Shown: positions 25,822-34,855 of the stretch, one piece after another
Layout of the letters: each line of letters starts with the position of its first letter
How positions within the stretch are numbered: position 1 is the first letter of the stretch
From: Microlunatus panaciterrae
GTDB lineage: Bacteria; Actinomycetota; Actinomycetes; Propionibacteriales; Propionibacteriaceae
Direction: 5' to 3'
DNA length: 64,000 bases
Assembly (NCBI RefSeq): GCF_016907535.1
Contig: NZ_JAFBCF010000001.1
Span: 1,550,001-1,614,000, forward strand
The notes under the pieces: generated by a model
What the model was told of the DNA's origin: nothing
Databases searched by the model: none
The model's input: the letters and a program-made list of their open reading frames with translations, nothing else
Translations under genes and position numbers: made by a program

Positions 25822-27387
25822 TCAGCTGACTCTGAGTTGGCGCAGGGACAGCCCGCCGTCGAGGGCACTGCGCCCGACGTGCAGGTACCCACCGCGCACG
25901 GCGGCATCCTCAGTCGTCACCGTGGCCGGGGTCCCGTCCAGACGACTCCACCGGATCTGTTGCGGCTGGACCTCCAGCCGAAAGCTCATCCACTCGTTGA
26001 CTCGAGGAGCCCTCGTCTGGACGCTTCCCAGCTGGGCGCCGGTCTGGTTGTTCGGGCGATGCCGGAACAGATCCAGCCGGCCGTCACGCCGGATGATGGC
26101 GTGGTACCCGTCGGTGCCGCCCCTGCGGTGCTCGTAGTAGGCGTCGTCGGTGTGCCCGAACGCGAGCGTGATGTTGGAGGTGGAGTCCTTCGGCATGGTG
26201 GTCCAGCGGGCCTGGAAGTCGATCGTGTAGGACGCCTTGGCGTTGGGCAGCGGGCACAGCTGACCGAGAGTGACGAAATGCTGGGCTCCCTGCAGTCCAA
26301 GCGTCAGCTCGTCCTCACCGGTCCACGTCAGGGCGAAGGCGTCCGAGGCAGGATCCTTGGTCATCTCCCCGGACGCGATCGCCTTGTAGCGCCAGGTGTC
26401 GGTGGTGGCGGTCGGCTCCCGCCGGCTGACGTAGCCATAGCTCGAGCAGATCGCGCCTGCGACACCGAGACCGAAGAAGTGGTCGGCATCCGAGCGCCGG
26501 TGAACCGGGTAGACCCACACCGGCACATTCGTCGCCACGCACCGCTGGACGATCGCGTCATCGGTGAAGGTGACCGCGTCGGCTCCGAACGCCGGGATCA
26601 CCAGATAGTCCCGGTCCCGGTCCAGCTTCGCCACGATCGGGTCGATGATCGACGGCACCAGGTCTGCGGTCCGACCGAGATAGACGAACACCGGATATCC
26701 GGCGGCCTTCGCCTCGTCGATCCGGGGACTCTCATAGAAGAGCTTGAAGATGACCGAGGCCTTGAGCCCGTATCGCTCCACCATCTCGACCATCAGCGGA
26801 TAGGCCAGGTTGTCCTTGGGTTCCACGCAGAGGACCACCTGTCCGCCGAACCGGCGGAGCACATCTTCGAACAGCGGGACTGCGGGCATCGGCTCGCGCA
26901 GCCACGCCGGGCCGAGGCGGGCCTGACGGACGTTCACGCCGCGCAGGATGGTCGAGGGGAGATCGGCGAGCTTGCCGGTGGCTGTGGTCGTCCGGTCATA
27001 GCTGGCGTCATGCATGCAGACCAGCACATTGTCGGAGGTCCTGCCGACACTGACCTCCAGGCACTTGGCCCCCCATTGGAACGCCGCCTGGTAGGCCTCC
27101 ATGGTGTGCTCGGGAAAGACGTCTCCCGACCCACGATGGGCGATGTAGTAGTGGTCCCCGCGTACGGCGGCCCAGCTGCCGACGCTGATCTTGGTCGCCG
27201 CGGCCGGCTCTCCCACCGCGTCGGGTCCGGGCGCACCGCTCACCCGGGTCTGCAGTGCGTAGACCCCTGCACCCCCGGCCGCACCGGCCAGGGCGCCGAG
27301 CCCGATCGAGCCTAGGGCGGCGCGGCGGCTCACCCCCCGGCCGCGGGCTTCTGTCTCCGGGTCGTTCTGAGCAGACATCCAGTCCAC
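25822..27387 (-). CDS. Secreted glycerophosphodiester phosphodiesterase with C-terminal lectin-like domain
   Basis: 521 residues. A twin-arginine signal (VSRRAALGSIGLGALAG) lies near residues 19-40. The GDPD domain covers about 65-310: HRGSGDVFPEHTMEAYQAAF, LEVSVGRTSDNVLVCMHD, LCVEPKDNLAYPLMVEMVER and YPVFVYLGRTAD supply the two histidines and the acidic metal ligands, with a few substitutions from the consensus. The family cleaves glycerophosphodiesters to glycerol-3-phosphate and an alcohol. Residues 330-521 look like a concanavalin/LamG-like sandwich (TIDFQARWTTMPKD, DGYHAIIRRDGRLDLFR), probably for binding. Start is GTG at 27387 with a GAAGGAAGGG ribosome site; ATG at 27378 is the alternative. 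It sits between two secreted propeller/PKD genes. Confidence 0.85.
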   Translation of the reverse strand: MDWMSAQNDPETEARGRGVSRRAALGSIGLGALAGAAGGAGVYALQTRVSGAPGPDAVGEPAAATKISVGSWAAVRGDHYYIAHRGSGDVFPEHTMEAYQAAFQWGAKCLEVSVGRTSDNVLVCMHDASYDRTTTATGKLADLPSTILRGVNVRQARLGPAWLREPMPAVPLFEDVLRRFGGQVVLCVEPKDNLAYPLMVEMVERYGLKASVIFKLFYESPRIDEAKAAGYPVFVYLGRTADLVPSIIDPIVAKLDRDRDYLVIPAFGADAVTFTDDAIVQRCVATNVPVWVYPVHRRSDADHFFGLGVAGAICSSYGYVSRREPTATTDTWRYKAIASGEMTKDPASDAFALTWTGEDELTLGLQGAQHFVTLGQLCPLPNAKASYTIDFQARWTTMPKDSTSNITLAFGHTDDAYYEHRRGGTDGYHAIIRRDGRLDLFRHRPNNQTGAQLGSVQTRAPRVNEWMSFRLEVQPQQIRWSRLDGTPATVTTEDAAVRGGYLHVGRSALDGGLSLRQLRVS

Positions 27388-27490
27388 ATCCCTTCCTTCG
27401 AGGACCTGCGGTGAGGATAACCGCCAGGGCCTCCTTCAGCCCGGAGGTCAGCCTGGGCGGCAGCCCATGTCCTGGCCGGTGTCAGGGGCC

Positions 27491-27543
27491 GAAAACGAGA
27501 CCGGCTGCCGACGGGACACTCAGGTCCGTCGACAGCCGGCTTT
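27491..27543 (-). terminator. Rho-independent-like terminator of the large adhesin gene
   Basis: Arms at 27501-27517 and 27524-27539 pair with two imperfections around a short loop. In the minus direction the hairpin is followed by TCTCGTTTTC, a modest U-tract. It starts 11 bases after the stop codon of the 27554-32935 gene, which supports the call. Confidence 0.65.
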
Positions 27544-27553
27544 CGTCACCAGG

Positions 27554-30500
27554 TCAGTTCTGCGAGCCCTTGGCCAGCAGATCGTCGAAGGTGATGTCGA
27601 TCGGGGTGTTGGTCGTCGTCCCGGAGACATAGGTCACCAGGGCGATACCACCCGGATCCTGCAACCCGCTGGTCGAGTCCGTCGTCGACAACTGCCACGC
27701 CGACGGCTCCGTACCCTGCCACACCTTCGCCTGCACCGTCGTCGGCGACGTCCCCGCCACCTGCAACCGCACCTGCAACGGGCTACCAGCCACATAGGTC
27801 AACGACGACGGCAGGTTCAACGACTTCAACGTCGTCTCCGTCGACCCGACCACCTTCACCAGATACAACACCACCCGACCGGTCGACAGCACCTTCACCT
27901 TCGCCCGGTAGTCACCGGCATCATTCGCCCGACCACCCAGCGAAACATAGGTCCCGCCACCATCAGCGACCTTGTCCAACGACACCGTCACCGACACATC
28001 GGTATCCGTCGACGACACCGACTTCAGCGTCACCGCACCACCACGCGCCGCCAACGGGCTCCGGATATGACCGACCCCACCCGACACCGAGTAGTACGTC
28101 GACGAACCCGACGTCGTCCAGGCCCCACCCGTATCGGCAGAACCCCAACCACCCGTCACACTCCGACCAAACGCATCCGCAGCCAGCGGACCACCCACCG
28201 GAGCAGCAACAGCCGTCACCGTCTTCGTCACCGAATCGGTCGCACCCTTGTCATCAGTCACCGTCAGCTTCACCTGATAGTCACCCGCCGCAGCAAACAC
28301 ATGGCTCGGCTTGGCCACATCACTCGACCCACCATCACCGAAGTCCCACGCATACGACGCCACCGAACCATCAGAATCCGACGACCCCGACCCATCAAAC
28401 GCCACCGACAGATCAGACACCACAAACGAGAACGCAGCCACCGGCTTCACATTCGCCGGCGGAGGCGCGTCCTGCGCGTTCGCCGACAGGTTGTCGAAGG
28501 TGATGTCGATCGGGGTGTTGGTCGTCGTCCCGGAGACATAGGTCACCAGGGCGATACCACCCGGATCCTGCAACCCGCTGGTCGAGTCCGTCGTCGACAA
28601 CTGCCACGCCGACGGCTCCGTACCCTGCCACACCTTCGCCTGCACCGTCGTCGGCGACGTCCCCGCCACCTGCAACCGCACCTGCAACGGGCTACCAGCC
28701 ACATAGGTCAACGACGACGGCAGGTTCAACGACTTCAACGTCGTCTCCGTCGACCCGACCACCTTCACCAGATACAACACCACCCGACCGGTCGACAGCA
28801 CCTTCACCTTCGCCCGGTAGTCACCGGCATCATTCGCCCGACCACCCAGCGAAACATAGGTCCCGCCACCATCAGCGACCTTGTCCAACGACACCGTCAC
28901 CGACACATCGGTATCCGTCGACGACACCGACTTCAGCGTCACCGCACCACCACGCGCCGCCAACGGGCTCCGGATATGACCGACCCCACCCGACACCGAG
29001 TAGTACGTCGACGAACCCGACGTCGTCCAGGCCCCACCCGTATCGGCAGAACCCCAACCACCCGTCACACTCCGACCAAACGCATCCGCAGCCAGCGGAC
29101 CACCCACCGGAGCAGCAACAGCCGTCACCGTCTTCGTCACCGAATCGGTCGCACCCTTGTCATCAGTCACCGTCAGCTTCACCTGATAGTCACCCGCCGC
29201 AGCAAACACATGGCTCGGCTTGGCCACATCACTCGACCCACCATCACCGAAGTCCCACGCATACGACGCCACCGAACCATCAGAATCCGACGACTCCGAC
29301 CCATCAAACGCCACCGACAGATCAGACACCTCAAACGAGAACGCAGCCACCGGCTTCACATTCGCCGGCGGAGCAACAGCCGTCACCGTCTTCGTCACCG
29401 AATCGGTCGCACCCTTGTCATCAGTCACCGTCAGCTTCACCTGATAGTCACCCGCCGCAGCAAACACATGGCTCGGCTTGGCCACATCACTCGACCCACC
29501 ATCACCGAAGTCCCACGCATACGACGCCACCGAACCATCAGAATCCGACGACCCCGACCCATCAAACGCCACCGACAGATCAGACACCTCAAACGAGAAC
29601 GCAGCCACCGGCTTCACATTCGCCGGCGGAGCAACAGCCGTCACCGTCTTCGTCACCGAATCGGTCGCACCCTTGTCATCAGTCACCGTCAGCTTCACCT
29701 GATAGTCACCCGCCGCAGCAAACACATGGCTCGGCTTGGCCACATCACTCGACCCACCATCACCGAAGTCCCACGCATACGACGCCACCGAACCATCAGA
29801 ATCCGACGACCCCGACCCATCAAACGCCACCGACAGATCAGACACCTCAAACGAGAACGCAGCCACCGGCTTCGCGTTGGGCAGCGTGCCGCCGCCCTTG
29901 AGGAAGTGGTCCTGGATCTCCGCTGTGGTCAGCACCTTGGAGTAGACGGCGACCTCGTCGATGCTGCCGGCGAAGTAGTTGCTGTTGGCGTCACCCCACT
30001 GGTTGTCGCCACCCACGCGCCAGTACCCCGTGTAGTCCTGGGCCCCGGTCTGCGGGTTGGTGCCGACCAGCTGGTCATCGACATACAGCTTCATGCCATC
30101 GGCACCCTGGCTTGCCACCAGATGGTGCCACTTGTCGTCGTTGTAGCTCGACGGACTGTCGATCACGTTGGTCTGCCCGGTCCAGACACCGAACCGCAGC
30201 TGGCCGCTGTTGAGCATGTAGACGTGCCGGTCATACCCGGACGACGACCCGAACTGGGCGTTGCCGAAACCGATCAGCTTGCCACCGTTGGTGGTGGCGG
30301 TCTTGAACCACAGCTCCTCGGAGTACGTCGTGGGGTTCACGAACGTGTTGTTCGAGGCCACGGCACCGTTCGTGCCGTCCAGCGTCACCGACGTGTCGGT
30401 CGAGAGGCCGACCCCGCTCGGCGAACCCAAGGTATAGCCACCGTTGTAGGTGCCCGCCTGGAAGTTGGGCGAAGAGTCCGCGGCCGCCGTTCCGGTGGCC

Positions 30501-32935
30501 TCGTTCAGCCGCCAGTAGAGGTCGGGCTCGCTGTTGTAGACCGCCTTGCCGTAGTCGTCAGCAGGCGCGACCGAGCCGGCCAGGGAGCGACCGCTGTCGA
30601 CGTAGTGCTTGCGGATCTGGGTAGCCGTCAGCGCCGTTGGGTAGACCGCAACATCGTCGATCACGCCGTCGAAGTACTTGCTCGTCGGCGAGTTCGGCCA
30701 GCCGCCGATGTTGTCACCGCCGATCCGCCACACGCCCATGTAGGCCTGCCCGGTCGTGGTGTCGGTCCGGTTGGCGACCCTGCGGCCGTCGACGAACAGC
30801 TGCATCCCGCTGGTGCTCAGCGAGCTGACCACGTGGTGCCACTCACCGTCGTTGTAGGACAACGGCGACGTGACCAGCCGGACGCCCCCGGGGTAGACGC
30901 CGAAGTTGATCCGGCCGTCGTTGCCCATGTAGACGTGCCGGTCATAGCTCGAGCTGTCCCCTGTCGGGTTGCTGCCGAACCCGATGATCTTGCCACCCTT
31001 CCTCGTGGTGGTCTTGATCCAGGCCTCGGTGGTGAACGTGTCCGGGCCCTTCTGGGTGATCGACTGCGAGACCAGGCCGTTGTCGTTCGCGGAGAAGCTC
31101 GCCGCCTTGTTGGTGTCGCCGATGATGGCGCCGTCGGCGCCACGGGTCACGCCGGACCGCACAGTGGCGTCGCCGTAGCCGGCCCAGTCATAGACCGTGT
31201 CCCCGGAGGGCTCGCCCAGACGCCAGTAGTTCGTCGCCTTGTCGTCGAGCACACCCTGGGCATAGGTGCTGATGTCACCGTCCTCCGAGACCACCACGCT
31301 CACGTAGTCGGAGCGGGCGTAGTTGCCGAACGGGTCGATCGCGAACACCCTGTACTTGTGGGTGCTGCCCGGAACGAGTCCGGTGTCCAGGAAGCCCATC
31401 GCGGGGCGTGTCCACTCCGACGACAGCTGGGTCGACTCGTTGATCATCACGCCGTCGCGGATCACCTCATAGCGGAGCAGCTCGTTGTCGCGGTCCCAGT
31501 TGGCCTGCCAGCTGATCCGGGCCGTGCCACGGGCGAAGGAGGTGACGTTCGGGTTGAACTTCGCTCCGGTCACCTCCGGGCCGACCTTGTTGGGCGCGAT
31601 CGACTTCACCGCGTAGCGCACCAGACCCTGTTGGGCGATGCCGCCGGCCGTCGGGAACTCGCCGCCGATAGCGACGTAGTCGGCATTGCCGACGACGTTC
31701 CAGCCGGCCTGGCCCTGGCCCGTGTAGGTACCGTTGACCAGCTTGGGCAGCCACTTCTGCAGCGACGGAGACGGCGTGCCGGCCCAGTTCGCGTAGCCGA
31801 GCGGGTCAGCGGTCAGCACGCCGGTGGTCGCCTTGGTGAAGGCGGTGCCGTAGTGCATGGTCCAGGGGTCCGTCTGCGGGAAGCCATCGGGCAGGTTGCC
31901 ACAGTAGTGAGAGTGGCTGGAGACGTAGATGAGGTCGCCCTTGGGGAACGTGCCGTAGCTGTCGCCATGGCAGTCCTCGACCCACTCCAGGCCACCGTCG
32001 GCCCAGCGGATCCGGCTGACCCCCTCCAGGTTGCCGCCGGCACCGAACACGAAGCCGGAGGCGTAGAAGCTGTCAGCGTCCGTGGTCAGCGACAGGATGG
32101 CGGAGCTATCACCGCCGTTACGCACCTTGTTGTTGGCAGGCAACGGCAGTGAGGTCGCCGTGTCCGGAGTCACCATAACCAGGCCGTAGCCCGGGTTGGA
32201 GGAGCCGTTCGCTGCCGTGAAGGAGCCGCCGATGACGATCTTGGAACCGTCCGGTGACATCACCATGGAGTGCACCGAGCCGCCGGTCAGGACCGGAGAC
32301 CAGGACAGCAGCGCCGCGTCAGAGGCGCGGACGGCCGCAGCACGAGTGCGGGTCACGCCGTCCACCTGGGACAGCAGACCGCCGAAATAGACCGTGTCGG
32401 AGGTCGCGACAATGGCGCGGACCGTTGCATCGGGCCGCGGATGGAAGGTCGGGATCACCGCTCCCGTCTTCGCATCGAGAGCGGCAATCCGCGCATAGTT
32501 CCCGCCGTTCACCTGGGTGAACGATCCGCCGACGTAGATCCGCGTCTTGTCCGGTGACGCGACCAGCGTCCGGACGTCGGAGTTCGTCGTCGGCGCCCAC
32601 GAGGAGATCAGCTCGCCAGTGCGGATGTCGTACGCGAGCAAGTTCGCTCGCGCTGTGGTGTTGGTCCCCGGTGCCGAACCGGCCGGCCGGGCGGTGGTGA
32701 AGCTCCCGCCAACGTAGACGGTGTTGCCCACCACCAGCTGGGCCCAGGCGACACCGTCGATCTGCACAGTCGGCAGCGGATCCGCAGCCACCGAGACCGG
32801 CGTCTTCGGATCCGTGGGATCGGGCGGGGCGGTGTCCGCGTACGCAGACACCGGCACTTGAAGTAGGGAGACAGACATGGCGGCAACAGCGATGACTGCG
32901 GCCGCCTTCACTCGGTGAAGCAACTTACCGGTCAT
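27554..32935 (-). CDS. Giant secreted adhesin-like protein: propeller, Fn3, two LamG, four PKD, two sandwich domains
   Basis: 1793 residues from ATG at 32935, which has a GAGG ribosome site; the frame opens 11 codons earlier. Signal peptide 1-34 (VPVSAYADTA). Order: propeller repeats (about 35-430), Fn3-like part (430-540), two LamG/concanavalin-like domains (about 550-760 and 770-990, each with DRHVYM and WHHVVSS/WHHLVAS), then four PKD domains of 86 residues (SSDSDGSVASYAWDFGDGGS in each) and two copies of the C-terminal sandwich (DAFGRSVTGGWGSADTGG). The last PKD plus sandwich exists twice in tandem as a 303-residue unit. No cell-wall anchor motif at the end. Likely a large matrix or adhesion protein binding polysaccharide. 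An open frame over most of the gene on the plus strand is a high-GC shadow. Confidence 0.88.
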   Translation of the reverse strand: MTGKLLHRVKAAAVIAVAAMSVSLLQVPVSAYADTAPPDPTDPKTPVSVAADPLPTVQIDGVAWAQLVVGNTVYVGGSFTTARPAGSAPGTNTTARANLLAYDIRTGELISSWAPTTNSDVRTLVASPDKTRIYVGGSFTQVNGGNYARIAALDAKTGAVIPTFHPRPDATVRAIVATSDTVYFGGLLSQVDGVTRTRAAAVRASDAALLSWSPVLTGGSVHSMVMSPDGSKIVIGGSFTAANGSSNPGYGLVMVTPDTATSLPLPANNKVRNGGDSSAILSLTTDADSFYASGFVFGAGGNLEGVSRIRWADGGLEWVEDCHGDSYGTFPKGDLIYVSSHSHYCGNLPDGFPQTDPWTMHYGTAFTKATTGVLTADPLGYANWAGTPSPSLQKWLPKLVNGTYTGQGQAGWNVVGNADYVAIGGEFPTAGGIAQQGLVRYAVKSIAPNKVGPEVTGAKFNPNVTSFARGTARISWQANWDRDNELLRYEVIRDGVMINESTQLSSEWTRPAMGFLDTGLVPGSTHKYRVFAIDPFGNYARSDYVSVVVSEDGDISTYAQGVLDDKATNYWRLGEPSGDTVYDWAGYGDATVRSGVTRGADGAIIGDTNKAASFSANDNGLVSQSITQKGPDTFTTEAWIKTTTRKGGKIIGFGSNPTGDSSSYDRHVYMGNDGRINFGVYPGGVRLVTSPLSYNDGEWHHVVSSLSTSGMQLFVDGRRVANRTDTTTGQAYMGVWRIGGDNIGGWPNSPTSKYFDGVIDDVAVYPTALTATQIRKHYVDSGRSLAGSVAPADDYGKAVYNSEPDLYWRLNEATGTAAADSSPNFQAGTYNGGYTLGSPSGVGLSTDTSVTLDGTNGAVASNNTFVNPTTYSEELWFKTATTNGGKLIGFGNAQFGSSSGYDRHVYMLNSGQLRFGVWTGQTNVIDSPSSYNDDKWHHLVASQGADGMKLYVDDQLVGTNPQTGAQDYTGYWRVGGDNQWGDANSNYFAGSIDEVAVYSKVLTTAEIQDHFLKGGGTLPNAKPVAAFSFEVSDLSVAFDGSGSSDSDGSVASYAWDFGDGGSSDVAKPSHVFAAAGDYQVKLTVTDDKGATDSVTKTVTAVAPPANVKPVAAFSFEVSDLSVAFDGSGSSDSDGSVASYAWDFGDGGSSDVAKPSHVFAAAGDYQVKLTVTDDKGATDSVTKTVTAVAPPANVKPVAAFSFEVSDLSVAFDGSESSDSDGSVASYAWDFGDGGSSDVAKPSHVFAAAGDYQVKLTVTDDKGATDSVTKTVTAVAAPVGGPLAADAFGRSVTGGWGSADTGGAWTTSGSSTYYSVSGGVGHIRSPLAARGGAVTLKSVSSTDTDVSVTVSLDKVADGGGTYVSLGGRANDAGDYRAKVKVLSTGRVVLYLVKVVGSTETTLKSLNLPSSLTYVAGSPLQVRLQVAGTSPTTVQAKVWQGTEPSAWQLSTTDSTSGLQDPGGIALVTYVSGTTTNTPIDITFDNLSANAQDAPPPANVKPVAAFSFVVSDLSVAFDGSGSSDSDGSVASYAWDFGDGGSSDVAKPSHVFAAAGDYQVKLTVTDDKGATDSVTKTVTAVAAPVGGPLAADAFGRSVTGGWGSADTGGAWTTSGSSTYYSVSGGVGHIRSPLAARGGAVTLKSVSSTDTDVSVTVSLDKVADGGGTYVSLGGRANDAGDYRAKVKVLSTGRVVLYLVKVVGSTETTLKSLNLPSSLTYVAGSPLQVRLQVAGTSPTTVQAKVWQGTEPSAWQLSTTDSTSGLQDPGGIALVTYVSGTTTNTPIDITFDDLLAKGSQN
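27583..29372. repeat. 909-base in-frame tandem duplication inside the adhesin gene
   Basis: The block 27583-28463 recurs at 28492-29372 with a fixed offset of 909 bases (303 codons) and only about two visible base differences (near 28387/29296 and 28422/29331). It encodes one PKD domain and one C-terminal sandwich domain. Near-identity in DNA, not just protein, means recent duplication or continuing gene conversion. Confidence 0.9.
29115..29888. repeat. 258-base PKD-encoding tandem repeats (three units)
   Basis: Three consecutive units of 258 bases (86 codons), at about 29115-29372, 29373-29630 and 29631-29888, are nearly identical; the third changes at its edge, where it joins the LamG domain. 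A fourth copy lies within the 909-base downstream duplicate. One visible substitution turns GSGSSD into GSESSD in the first of the units listed. Confidence 0.88.
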
Positions 32936-33331
32936 GAGTGGACCTCGATCTTGACGGTGGTTCCGCACTGGCGGAATGGGAACTGTCGAGCACCACTAGT
33001 GCATGGCGTGAAGGGTTCCGTCGTGAGAGGTCTGCAGAGTCCACCGGACATAGCGCTGCCCAGGATGGACGTGTCGATGACGTGCGGCATAGCAGATCCC
33101 ATTTTCTGGGTCCCCCGACCCACTAGCGCTTGCAACACCGGCCATTCGGATGCTCACCCATGTAATAGGCCGGCAGCCCAGAGTCTAGAGGACGCCGGGC
33201 CCGCCCGGCGAGTCGAAGACAATGGTTACCAAGCCGTTATCAGACCAAGATCGTTACACTGTGGTCCACCAATCGCACAGACCTCAGCGGCGCCTCCCCG
33301 GCCCCGTTACCATCGGCAGGTGAATTCGGGG
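32936..33331. promoter_or_regulatory. Divergent intergenic region upstream of adhesin and flippase genes
   Basis: 396 bases with no supported gene. It separates the minus-strand adhesin from the plus-strand flippase. TACACT at 33255-33260 is a fair plus-strand -10 about 75 bases before the flippase start, without a clear -35. A GC-rich inverted repeat (GGGCCCGCCC) lies at about 33198. Nothing else recognised. Confidence 0.3.
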
Positions 33332-34789
33332 ATGAAGACAGAGCAGCGACCTGGAGAGGTCGCCGGGCGCGGCCACCACTCGGTCCGGTGGAGCGGAATG
33401 GCGGTCGTCGGCCGGCAGGCCTCGCAGATGATCTGCGCCCTCGTGCTCGCCCGCCTCCTCGGCCCCGACAGCTATGGCGTGATCAGCGCCGCCAGCGTCT
33501 ACGTCACCCTGACCACTCTCTTTCTTGATCAAGGGCTGGCACCCGCACTGGTGCAGCGACCGACCCTCGACCCCCGGTCTCCCGGCGCAGTGGCGACCAT
33601 GAACCTGCTCGCGGGCCTAGTGCTGGCCGTGATCACCTTCGTCTGCGCTCCCCTCATCGCCGGCTTCTTCCACGTTGCCGACCTCACCGGGCTGTTACGG
33701 GTGCTGGCCTTCGGCCTCTTGATCAAGGCCCTGGCCATCACCCCGCGGGCGATGCAGCTGCGGCGGCTCGGCTTCAAGGTGATCGGTGTCGGCGACATCG
33801 CCGGCGGGGTCGTCGGCGCGGTGGTCGGCATCACCGCCGCCCTGCTCGGCGCCGGCTACTGGGCGATGGCGTGGCAGGTGATCACCACTGACGTCGTGAT
33901 CGCCGTCGTGCTGCTGGCGAAGACCCGCGGCACCCGACCCAATCTGCACCTCGGCCTGTTGGGCCCGATCCTGCCGTTCAGCCTGCGCATCTTCGCCAGC
34001 AACGGGTTGGCCTTCTTCTCCAGGAACTGCGACAACATCCTGGTCGGCCGCTATCTGGGCGTCACGTCACTCTCCTACTACTCGATGGCCTATCGAGTGC
34101 TGGTGATTCCGGTGCAGATGCTCGGACAGACGGTCAATCGGGTCACCTTCCCGACCCTCGCACGCGTGGCCGCGGATCGACAGCGGGTGGCTGCGATTCT
34201 GGTGAAGGTGACCGAGCTGCTGGCGATGGCTGCGGTGCCGCCGATGGTGCTGGTCGCCGTCGCCGCACCCGAGATGATCTCGGTGGTACTGGGCGATCGG
34301 TGGCTGCCGACCGCGCCGATCCTGTCGGTGCTCGCGATCGCCGGCGCACGGGAGACCGTGATGTCGACGACTCAGTCCCTGATGCGGGCGATGGGCCGCG
34401 GCAAGCTGATCATGCGCTATGAGATCGTGGCGACCAGCGTCCAGCTCACCGGCATCGTGGTCGGGCTGCAGTTCGGTCTGCTCGGCGTCGCCGTCGGTCT
34501 GACCACGGCAGGGTTCCTGTTGACGCCGGTGATGCTGCTCATCCAGCGGAACCTCTCCGCCGTGCGGATCCGCGACCAGCTCCGCACCATGCTGCCCGCC
34601 GTCCACGGCAGCCTCTGGGCCGCTGCGGCCTACCTGCTGGTCAGGCTGATCGGCTGGCACGACGCCTGGACGCTGGTGCTGGGCATCGTGAGCTACCTGG
34701 TCGTCGGACTGGCCGTGCTGTGGTTGGCGCACCGCAAGGCGCTGCGACGTACGGTCGTCGCGGCGAAGGGAATCCTGGGCGTCGGATAG
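33332..34789 (+). CDS. Wzx-type oligosaccharide flippase (MOP superfamily), second copy
   Basis: 485 residues from ATG at 33332, preceded by AGGTGA eight bases upstream; GTG at 33320 is an alternative, and the longer open frame before it is non-coding in style. About twelve to fourteen hydrophobic helices. SGMAVVGRQASQMICALVLA, LARLLGPDSYGVISAASVYV and DQGLAPALVQRPTLDP are the usual N-terminal signatures of PST exporters. Role: moving lipid-linked repeat units across the membrane. It begins a plus-strand run with two glycosyltransferases, and a Wzy-like gene and BY-kinase lie just beyond on the other strand, so it belongs to an assembly line separate from that of the 8018 flippase. Confidence 0.9.
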   Translation: MKTEQRPGEVAGRGHHSVRWSGMAVVGRQASQMICALVLARLLGPDSYGVISAASVYVTLTTLFLDQGLAPALVQRPTLDPRSPGAVATMNLLAGLVLAVITFVCAPLIAGFFHVADLTGLLRVLAFGLLIKALAITPRAMQLRRLGFKVIGVGDIAGGVVGAVVGITAALLGAGYWAMAWQVITTDVVIAVVLLAKTRGTRPNLHLGLLGPILPFSLRIFASNGLAFFSRNCDNILVGRYLGVTSLSYYSMAYRVLVIPVQMLGQTVNRVTFPTLARVAADRQRVAAILVKVTELLAMAAVPPMVLVAVAAPEMISVVLGDRWLPTAPILSVLAIAGARETVMSTTQSLMRAMGRGKLIMRYEIVATSVQLTGIVVGLQFGLLGVAVGLTTAGFLLTPVMLLIQRNLSAVRIRDQLRTMLPAVHGSLWAAAAYLLVRLIGWHDAWTLVLGIVSYLVVGLAVLWLAHRKALRRTVVAAKGILGVG

Positions 34790-34855
34790 CGATCGTGCGG
34801 AGTCGGCCTTAGGCTGCTCCTGCATGATCTGAGTGGATCGTTGAATGGAGAGAAG

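Noticed and set aside
25618-27315. Long plus-strand open frame
   Set aside because: It is the reverse of the phosphodiesterase gene plus repeat DNA; no motif, and the minus frame has a Tat signal and the GDPD residues.
28200-29900. Regular repeats that could suggest a CRISPR array
   Set aside because: Units are 258 and 909 bases, in frame, without spacers, and encode PKD and sandwich domains.
27467-32152. A 1561-codon open frame on the plus strand
   Set aside because: It lies opposite the adhesin gene, is mostly Arg/His/Pro text, and mirrors the DNA repeats. The minus-strand product has a signal peptide and clear domains.
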